Position numbers and translations under genes: made by a program. Shown here piece after piece: positions 29,244 through 35,462 of a DNA stretch of 35,462 nucleotides. This DNA comes from Verrucomicrobiota bacterium (GTDB lineage: Bacteria; Verrucomicrobiota; Verrucomicrobiia; Verrucomicrobiales; Akkermansiaceae), in contig RDZR01000054.1 of NCBI GenBank assembly GCA_004294095.1, positions 1 through 35,462 on the forward strand. Direction: 5' to 3'. The notes beneath the pieces are model-generated. The model had not been told where the DNA came from. It did no database searches and saw only the letters and a list, made by a program, of their open reading frames with translations. The stretch's first letter is position 1; the number at the start of each line of letters is the position of its first letter.

Positions 29244-32200
29244 ATGTTAGAAAAAGTTCTGCAATTTTCCATCAGGCACCGCTGGTTCATCCTGATGGCT
29301 TCCCTCGCGGTTGCCGCGCTGGGCGTTTACAATTACAAAAACCTGCCCATCGACGCCGTGCCGGACATCACCAACGTCCAAGTGCAGATACTCACCGAGG
29401 CTACCGGCTTCTCGCCACTCGAAGTGGAACAACGCATTACCTATCCGGTGGAAACCGCAATGGGTGGCCTTCCCGCACTGGATTATACCCGTTCCGTTTC
29501 CCGCTACGGCATCTCGCAAGTCACTGTTGCATTCAAGGACGGCACCGACATCTACTTCGCCCGTCAGCTCGTCGCCGAGCGTTTGCAGCAGGTGAAGGAG
29601 AATATCCCGCAAGGACTCAGTCCGGCTATGGGACCCATCGCGACCGGCCTCGGGGAAATCTTCATGTTCACCGTGAAGCCCCTGCCTGGCGCGAAAAACC
29701 CCGATGGAACACCGGTCACGCCGACCGATCTCCGCACTATTCAGGACTGGGTCATCAAGCCCCAGCTTCGCAGCGTCCCCGGCGTGGTCGAGGTGAATTC
29801 CATCGGCGGATTCCAGAAGCAATTCCACGTTAGTCCCGATCCCGACAAGATGCTCTCCTATGACATCGGCCTTGATGATATCATGGAAGCGTTGGAAAAT
29901 AATAACTCCAGCGTCGGAGCTGGTTTCATCGAGCGGAACGGCGAACAATACCTCATCCGCGCACCCGGCCAGCTCAAGGATCTGGAAGCGATCAGGAGAA
30001 TCACCGTCGCCACCCGTGGCAACGTTCCGATCAGCCTCGATCAGATCGCGGAAGTCGGCTACGGCGAAGAATTGCGAACCGGAGCGGCCACGGCGGACGG
30101 GCAAGAAGTGGTTCTTGCCACCGTGCTGATGCTCGCCGGAGAAAACAGCCGCGTCGTTTCCAAACGCGTCGGGGAGCGTCTGAAAGAAATCAACCGCACC
30201 CTACCCGAAGGCATCGTCGCCGATCCGGTTTACGACCGCACCACCTTGGTGGATGCCACCATCGATACGGTGAAGACGAACCTCTTCGAAGGCGCGGTTC
30301 TAGTGATTCTCGTCCTGCTCTTGCTGCTCGGAAATATCCGCGCCGCGATCATCACCGCAATGATCATTCCACTGTCCATGCTCTTTACCATCACCGGCAT
30401 GGTGAACACGAAAATGTCCGGAAATCTTATGAGCCTCGGTGCATTGGACTTTGGAATCATCGTTGATGGCTCGGTCATTATTGTGGAAAACTGCATCCGC
30501 CGGCTTGCCGAGGCGCAGCACCGACTCGGACGCATACTGACCTTGGAAGAGCGGATGAAAACCACGTTCAACGCCACCAAAGAAGTCCGCAAGGCTACGA
30601 TGTTTGGCGAGCTGATCATCATGGTCGTCTATCTGCCCATCCTCACCCTCACCGGCGTGGAAGGGAAAATGTTCCACCCCATGGCCTACACCGTCCTGCT
30701 TGCCCTTGGCGCAGCGATGATCCTTTCGGTGACATTCATCCCCGCATCCATCGCCATTTTTATGCGCGGCAAGATTTCGGAAAAGGAAAACTTCTTGATC
30801 CGTGGAGCGAAAGCCCTTTATCTGCCGCTGCTGCGTATCGCCGTGGCGAACCGTTTCGTAGTCGCTACGGGGGCAGCCGTCCTCGTCGCCCTCAGCCTGC
30901 TGCTAGCCAGCCGTATGGGCAGCGAATTCATCCCGAACCTCGATGAGGGTGACCTCGCCGTCCACAGCCTCCGCATCAACGGCACCAGCCTGACGGAAGC
31001 CGTGGAGTTGCAAAACAAGGTAGAAACCGCCTTCAAGAAATTCCCCGAGGTCGAGAAAACTTTTTCGAAAATCGGCACGGCGGAAGTCGCCACCGATGCG
31101 GTGCCGCCGAGCACGGCGGATGGATTCGTGATGCTCAAGCCGCGTTCCGAATGGCCGGATCCAAGCCTGCCGAAAGAAGAACTCATCGCGAAAATGTCGG
31201 AATCGCTCGAAGGTGTGCCCGGCTCGAAATACGAGTTCCTCCAGCCCATCGAGATGCGCTTCAACGAACTCATCGCCGGTGTCCGCAGTGATGTGGCGGT
31301 AAAAGTTTTCGGTGATGATCTCGAGGAGCTGCTTGCCGCCGCGAATGAAATCAGTGCTGTCCTCGAAGGCATACCCGGAGCGAAGGATGTCAGCGTCGAG
31401 AAGATAGACGGCATGCCGATGATGAGCATCACCATGAAGGAAGACGCGCTCTCACGCTACGGGCTCAATGTCTCCGATGTGCAGGAAGTCGTCAGTATCG
31501 CCCTGGGCGGTATGCAAGCGGGGCAGATTTTCGAGGGCGACAAGCGCTTCCCTCTCATCCTCCGTTTTCCCGAAGAGGTTCGCAGTGACATAGACGCATG
31601 GAAACATATTCCCGTCCGCATTCCCGGCCAGGAAATGAATGGCACCGTTTCCACCTTGGAAACCGGAATACCGATGTTCGTGCCATTGGGCGACCTCGCG
31701 GATTTCGATCTTGCCCCCGGCCCGAGCCAGGTCAGCCGCGAGAACGGCAAGCGGCGCGTCGTCGTCACCGCGAACGTCCGTGGACGCGACCTCGGCTCTT
31801 TCGTCTTGGAGGCACAGGAAATGACGCAAGACATCGAGCTACCCGCAGGAAGCTGGATCACCTGGGGCGGCACCTTCGAGCAACTCACCTCCGCATCCCA
31901 ACGGCTGAAGATCGTCGTTCCAGTCGCACTGATCCTGATCTTCGGTTTGTTGTTCATGACCTTCGGAAACGTCCGAGACTCCATGTTGGTTTTCACCGGG
32001 GTCCCATTGGCGCTAACCGGTGGTATCGTCGCCCTTTGGCTACGTGATATTCCGCTCTCCATCACCGCTGGAGTCGGCTTTATCGCGCTCTCCGGTGTGG
32101 CGGTGCTCAATGGCCTTGTTATGATCTCATTCATCAACGACCTACGCCGCGAAGGCAAGACCTTGGATGAAGCGGTGATTGAGGGTGCCGTCACACGCCT

Positions 32201-32423
32201 TCGTCCCGTCCTGATGACCGCACTGGTCGCTTCCCTCGGCTTCGTCCCTATGGCACTCGCCACCGGCCCCGGAGCGGAAGTCCAACGTCCGCTCGCCACC
32301 GTTGTGATCGGCGGAATCATCTCCTCCACTTTACTAACATTATTCGTGCTTCCTGGACTTTACCGGATCTTCAGGAGTGCGCGGAGAAACGACCCCGATC
32401 TCATTCATCAAACTTCTAATTAA
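29244..32423 (+). CDS. CzcA-like heavy-metal RND efflux pump
   Basis: This is the proton-driven inner-membrane pump of the tripartite system. The 1059-residue product has the 12-helix RND layout with two large periplasmic loops. In helix 4 the motif DFGIIVDGSVIIVEN places D402, D408 and E415 at the residue numbers of the proton-relay residues known in Cupriavidus CzcA. This marks a divalent-cation (Zn/Co/Cd/Ni) HME-RND type rather than a Cu/Ag CusA type. The ATG at 29244 is preferred: the frame is open further upstream but would overlap the adaptor gene. It is followed 16 bases later by the HupE/UreJ-like gene. Confidence 0.93.
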   Translation: MLEKVLQFSIRHRWFILMASLAVAALGVYNYKNLPIDAVPDITNVQVQILTEATGFSPLEVEQRITYPVETAMGGLPALDYTRSVSRYGISQVTVAFKDGTDIYFARQLVAERLQQVKENIPQGLSPAMGPIATGLGEIFMFTVKPLPGAKNPDGTPVTPTDLRTIQDWVIKPQLRSVPGVVEVNSIGGFQKQFHVSPDPDKMLSYDIGLDDIMEALENNNSSVGAGFIERNGEQYLIRAPGQLKDLEAIRRITVATRGNVPISLDQIAEVGYGEELRTGAATADGQEVVLATVLMLAGENSRVVSKRVGERLKEINRTLPEGIVADPVYDRTTLVDATIDTVKTNLFEGAVLVILVLLLLLGNIRAAIITAMIIPLSMLFTITGMVNTKMSGNLMSLGALDFGIIVDGSVIIVENCIRRLAEAQHRLGRILTLEERMKTTFNATKEVRKATMFGELIIMVVYLPILTLTGVEGKMFHPMAYTVLLALGAAMILSVTFIPASIAIFMRGKISEKENFLIRGAKALYLPLLRIAVANRFVVATGAAVLVALSLLLASRMGSEFIPNLDEGDLAVHSLRINGTSLTEAVELQNKVETAFKKFPEVEKTFSKIGTAEVATDAVPPSTADGFVMLKPRSEWPDPSLPKEELIAKMSESLEGVPGSKYEFLQPIEMRFNELIAGVRSDVAVKVFGDDLEELLAAANEISAVLEGIPGAKDVSVEKIDGMPMMSITMKEDALSRYGLNVSDVQEVVSIALGGMQAGQIFEGDKRFPLILRFPEEVRSDIDAWKHIPVRIPGQEMNGTVSTLETGIPMFVPLGDLADFDLAPGPSQVSRENGKRRVVVTANVRGRDLGSFVLEAQEMTQDIELPAGSWITWGGTFEQLTSASQRLKIVVPVALILIFGLLFMTFGNVRDSMLVFTGVPLALTGGIVALWLRDIPLSITAGVGFIALSGVAVLNGLVMISFINDLRREGKTLDEAVIEGAVTRLRPVLMTALVASLGFVPMALATGPGAEVQRPLATVVIGGIISSTLLTLFVLPGLYRIFRSARRNDPDLIHQTSN

Positions 32424-32439
32424 AACTGACCAAATAAAC

Positions 32440-33201
32440 ATGAAACGAATCCTATTTCTATTGGCTAACTTGGCGATCACCATGACCGCATCCGCCCACG
32501 GTATTTCCGATGCGGATAAAGAAGGCATTCTTGCAGGTGGCAACCTTGAATACATCAAGCTGGGAGCCTCCCACATGCTGACAGGTTACGACCACCTGCT
32601 GTTCCTGTTCGGCGTGATTTTCTTCCTCACGAAGTTCAAGGACATCGTGAAGTTCATCACCGCCTTCACCCTCGGGCACTGCATCACGCTCGTCTTCGCC
32701 ACGCTGCTGCAAATCCAAGCGAACTTCTACCTGATTGATGCCGTCATCGCACTGACCGTCTGTTACAAAGCGTTCGATAACCTCGGCGGCTTCAAGAAAC
32801 ACTTCGGCATCGAATCTCCCAACCTTCTCGTCGCGGTGTTCCTGTTTGGTCTCATCCACGGCTTCGGTCTTTCCACTCGTCTGCAGCAACTGCCATTGGG
32901 TCACGATGGTCTGATTTTAAGAATCCTGTCGTTCAACGTCGGGGTCGAAGTCGGACAAATTGCTGCTTTAGCCGGTATGTGGGTTGTTCTGATCCAGTGG
33001 CGGAAAAGCCCGTATTTCCTGCAATTCAGCAAGGCGGCGAATGTGGTGCTGATGGCTGCGGGACTGCTCTTGCTCGTGATGCAACTTCACGGCTACCAGC
33101 ACACCCGCTTCGTCGATGACTTTCCTCTGAACAAAGACGAGCACTATCACATCCACGAGGCCATGGACACCAATCGCGATCTCGAAACAATCGAAAACTG
33201 A
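32440..33201 (+). CDS. HupE/UreJ-family membrane protein
   Basis: HupE/UreJ proteins are small membrane metal permeases, best known for nickel or cobalt uptake. The 253-residue product has a signal-like first segment and about six further hydrophobic helices. It shows the family motif HMLTGYDHLLFLFGV (H45, D51, H52), FTLGHCITL, LFGLIHGFGLS and a FNVGVEVGQ block. The C-terminus is charged and His-containing. The ATG at 32440 is chosen; the open frame reaches back into the czcA end. Its place right behind a czcA-like gene suggests a role in the same metal response, perhaps Ni or Co. Import versus export is uncertain. Confidence 0.85.
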   Translation: MKRILFLLANLAITMTASAHGISDADKEGILAGGNLEYIKLGASHMLTGYDHLLFLFGVIFFLTKFKDIVKFITAFTLGHCITLVFATLLQIQANFYLIDAVIALTVCYKAFDNLGGFKKHFGIESPNLLVAVFLFGLIHGFGLSTRLQQLPLGHDGLILRILSFNVGVEVGQIAALAGMWVVLIQWRKSPYFLQFSKAANVVLMAAGLLLLVMQLHGYQHTRFVDDFPLNKDEHYHIHEAMDTNRDLETIEN

Positions 33202-33261
33202 CTCGATTCAAATTCTCCCCAGCAAAAACAAAACAACAAAACAATAACTCGATACTAGATT

Positions 33262-33672
33262 ATGAAAACACTCGCAAAACTGGCCATGAGCCTCCTCGCC
33301 CTCTCATCCTTGACTCTGTCCCAGGCTTCCGCCCAAGGCCACAGTCACTTCATTAAAATTCCAGAAACCGTCGAAGGCATCTGGAAAGAAATCGGCAACC
33401 AGCAGACAAAACTCGATGCCGTCGTAGCAGCAAAAAATCTAGGAGAAGCGCACGACCATGGCTTCGCCATTCGTGACTTGGTGAGAGCCTTACCTGCCAA
33501 GGTCGCGGCAGAGAGGAAATCCAAGGCGGAAGAAGCCGTCCCGGAAATCAACAAGCTCGCCTCCGCCATCGACAAATCCGCCGCTGGGGGCGCGCAAAAA
33601 ACCACGGAAGAAAACGTTAAGAAGTTAGCCACCGCAGTCACCACGCTGCAAACCGCCCTTAAGGCAAAATAA
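33262..33672 (+). CDS. Small periplasmic helical protein, function unknown
   Basis: The 136-residue product begins with a clear signal peptide (cleavage near ASA/QGH). The mature part is helical and Lys/Glu/Ala-rich, with His at its start (GHSHF) and an AHDHGF motif that could bind metal. I do not recognise a family. It follows the HupE/UreJ-like gene after 60 bases and is followed by a hairpin, so it is the likely last gene of the metal operon. A periplasmic metal sensor or chaperone role is only inferred from place and His residues. Confidence 0.75.
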   Translation: MKTLAKLAMSLLALSSLTLSQASAQGHSHFIKIPETVEGIWKEIGNQQTKLDAVVAAKNLGEAHDHGFAIRDLVRALPAKVAAERKSKAEEAVPEINKLASAIDKSAAGGAQKTTEENVKKLATAVTTLQTALKAK

Positions 33673-33695
33673 ACATCGAGAATGGGAAAAAGACC

Positions 33696-33735
33696 GGAAG
33701 CAGTCGCCTCATACGGAGACTGCTTCCCCTTCTAT
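33696..33735 (+). terminator. Hairpin terminator closing the metal-efflux operon
   Basis: A perfect 10-bp stem (GGAAGCAGTC and GACTGCTTCC) with a 12-base loop is followed by a T-rich but interrupted tract, 23 bases after the last operon gene. Confidence 0.65.
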
Positions 33736-33772
33736 TTAATTTGGAGTTAAACCCCATCTTTTGGATTACCCC

Positions 33773-34975
33773 ATGAGCACCCAGCCTGCACCCATTCCAC
33801 CATTATGGAAGCACCGCGTGTTCCAACAGCTCTTCTGGGCGCACGCCCTGAGCCTTTTTGGCAGCGGATTGTCATCGCTGGCGCTTGGCTTATTGGCTCA
33901 CCAACTTGTGGGCGCGTCCGCATCCACGGTGTTGGGTATTACGCTGGCCATTCGCATCGTCGTCATCGTTCTTTGCTCGCCATTGGCTGGTCAGTTGGCA
34001 GCGAAATGGGGCGCGCGAAGGATGATGGCTTTCTCGGATGTGATGCGCTGCGGCGTGCTCGTCGGGTTCTTTTTCGCGGATGCTGTCTGGCAAATTTACG
34101 CCCTTGCTGTGTTGCTGAACCTCGGCTCGGCGATTTTCACACCAATCTATCGAGCCGTCATTCCGGACGTGGTCACGCCAGAGCAGTATCCAAAAGCGGC
34201 GGCTCTTGGTTCGATCGCCTATGATACTGCCAATATCCTTAGCCCTTCAATCGCCGCACTAGTGATCGCCCTAGTGGGATTCAGGGGTAATTTCGTGATT
34301 GATGGTTTTACGTTTCTTGCCAGTGCCGCTCTCATCATCGGATTGCCACGACTGGCGACGGAACATGCAACCAACGCGAAGAAATCTACGGTTTCGGTGG
34401 GTCATGGACTCAAGGCGATGTTTCACCGCATGCAACTACGACAGTCGTTGTTTCTTGCGTTACAAACAAGTATCGCCGGAGCTTTTGTCATCGTGTCCAC
34501 CGTGGATCTCGTGAAAAACGAACTGCGACTCAGCGACACCGCCTATGCCTGGATCATGGGGGCATTTGGAGTCGGCTCGGTTTGCGGCGCTTTGTTGTAT
34601 GCCCGGCTTTCCACCCGTTTACGCAACTTCTGTGTAAAAAGCTCGGCTCCCCTCATGCTGGTGGCATTGGTGGCGGTTGCCATTGCTCCCCGCTACGCCA
34701 TAGTTATGGCCGCATGGTCGTTGATCGGCACGAGCTATAGCATTCTCGGTGTCCGCGGCAGCGAATTGCTGGCGGAAAACAGCAGCGGCGACGAACGCCC
34801 GCACATTTTCGCGGCTCATTTCGCGCTCAGCCACGCGGGCTGGGGACTCACCTATCCGCTGGCCGGATTTCTAACCACTGCCCTTGGATTTGGGGAAACC
34901 GGCTGGGTCTTCGCTGTGATCATGGCTTGTGTCTCCATCCCGACATGGATCGCGAAGACCCGTGAATTCCCTTAA
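33773..34975 (+). CDS. EntS-like major facilitator superfamily exporter
   Basis: The product (400 residues from the ATG, 404 from a TTG at 33761) has about 12 hydrophobic helices. It shows features of the MFS_3/EntS group of exporters: FQQLFWAHALSLFGSGLSSLALGLLAHQLVGAS at the N-terminus, PLAGQLAAKWGARRMMAFSD (the loop 2-3 motif) and IYRAVIPDVVTPEQYPKAAAL. Members export siderophores, drugs or macrolides; the substrate here cannot be stated. It is separated from the metal operon by a terminator. It lies next to a transposase, so it may be part of the same mobile cargo. Confidence 0.82.
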   Translation: MSTQPAPIPPLWKHRVFQQLFWAHALSLFGSGLSSLALGLLAHQLVGASASTVLGITLAIRIVVIVLCSPLAGQLAAKWGARRMMAFSDVMRCGVLVGFFFADAVWQIYALAVLLNLGSAIFTPIYRAVIPDVVTPEQYPKAAALGSIAYDTANILSPSIAALVIALVGFRGNFVIDGFTFLASAALIIGLPRLATEHATNAKKSTVSVGHGLKAMFHRMQLRQSLFLALQTSIAGAFVIVSTVDLVKNELRLSDTAYAWIMGAFGVGSVCGALLYARLSTRLRNFCVKSSAPLMLVALVAVAIAPRYAIVMAAWSLIGTSYSILGVRGSELLAENSSGDERPHIFAAHFALSHAGWGLTYPLAGFLTTALGFGETGWVFAVIMACVSIPTWIAKTREFP

Positions 34976-35058
34976 CAAGGCTGGGAGCTTTGGATTTCTT
35001 GGGTCTTTTCGATTTCACTTTTTCAAAACGCGATTATCCTCCCGACTAACTTAAACTG

Positions 35059-35462
35059 TTATGCGGCGGCGGGGTGGAGGACGAAACCCAGTGCTGCGGC
35101 TTGTTTTTCGAGTGCTTTGCGGCGCCGTGCCTCGCTTTGTGAGCTGAGCTTGAACGCTTCTTTTTCGTCGTAGGGTTTCTGGCTCTTGATCATACCGTGG
35201 ACGATTCGAGCCAGCTTGTGCGCGGCGGCGGTGGTTCCCTCCGCCTTGCCTAGCTTGCCCTTCATCCGGCGCAAGTATCCTCCCATCCGGGTTTGGGAGC
35301 GTTGCAGTCCGAACACGCCGAGCCGGAACGCTGCCGCCAATCGGCTTTGCACCTTGCGCGTTTTGGCTTTGAGCACTTTGCCGCCACTGATCCGGTTGTC
35401 CGGACACAGACCCATCCATGAGGCGAATCGCTCCGGGGTCGGAAAGGCTGCCAGCAGTTGTT
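35059..35462 (-). CDS. IS110-family transposase, 3' part (runs off the window)
   Basis: The frame is open from the window edge to a TAA at 35059, giving 133 residues. ERFASWMGLCPDNRISGGK, RSQTRMGGYLRRMKGKLGKA and EGTTAAAHKLARIVHGMI match the C-terminal Transposase_20 part of IS110-type DEDD transposases. These use a bridge RNA encoded at the element end. The N-terminal catalytic part lies outside the window, so intactness cannot be judged. No inverted repeat is seen at 34976-35058, as expected for IS110 elements. The element borders the metal-resistance block. Confidence 0.88.
   Translation of the reverse strand, partial: QLLAAFPTPERFASWMGLCPDNRISGGKVLKAKTRKVQSRLAAAFRLGVFGLQRSQTRMGGYLRRMKGKLGKAEGTTAAAHKLARIVHGMIKSQKPYDEKEAFKLSSQSEARRRKALEKQAAALGFVLHPAAA

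Noticed and set aside
31457-32329. 290-residue minus-strand frame opposite the czcA-like gene
   Set aside because: Composition typical of an antisense shadow in GC-rich coding DNA; the czcA frame is certain.

Overview
The window looks like chromosomal DNA from a Gram-negative bacterium, most likely a member of the Verrucomicrobiota. This is an inference. It rests on the combination of a stand-alone type II-like pseudopilin, an NrnA-TruB-LigA gene block, a short PUA-less TruB, two nuo genes without the rest of the operon, and outer-membrane efflux genes. No rRNA or tRNA gene and no CRISPR array was seen. No stretch longer than 300 bases lacks a gene.

Left part (1-6369): an unrecognised minus-strand gene, a Dps ferritin with a clear terminator, a small four-cysteine protein divergent from dps, and a pseudopilin with a perfect 14-bp palindrome just upstream and a strong terminator downstream. 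A plus-strand housekeeping run nrnA-truB-ligA follows.

Middle left (6351-13987): six genes run on the minus strand in the order clpB, HIT-family protein, rlmN, an unrecognised P-loop ATPase with an acidic tail, nuoD, nuoE. nuoE meets ligA tail to tail with a 19-bp overlap. Complex I is represented only by nuoD and nuoE.

Middle right (14136-26040): a plus-strand run terC, a 1561-residue PKS/NRPS-like protein, mfd, a DegP-like secreted protease and folK. It meets a minus-strand rRNA methyltransferase (RlmI-like) with a 29-bp convergent overlap. The PKS/NRPS-like gene is the most interesting object in the window. It has the ketosynthase-acyltransferase-aminotransferase-condensation order of mycosubtilin-type hybrid synthetases. 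However, no carrier domain is visible, the PLP-binding core of the aminotransferase is missing, and signature catalytic residues are changed in the ketosynthase and condensation domains. The reading frame is nevertheless fully open, and the gene carries the same oligonucleotide habits as its housekeeping neighbours. It looks like a retained, repurposed pseudo-synthase.

Right part (26132-35462): a heavy-metal resistance block. It holds a His-rich exported peptide, a CzcC-type outer membrane factor, a CzcB-type adaptor, a CzcA-type RND pump with the D402/D408/E415 proton-relay residues, a HupE/UreJ-family membrane protein and a small periplasmic helical protein. A hairpin terminator, an EntS-like MFS exporter and the 3' part of an IS110-family transposase running off the window follow. 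Codon habits change here: the pentamer GTTAG/CTAAC occurs roughly 100 times in the first 26 kb and only about 11 times in the last 9 kb (counted by eye). This supports acquisition of the metal block by transfer.
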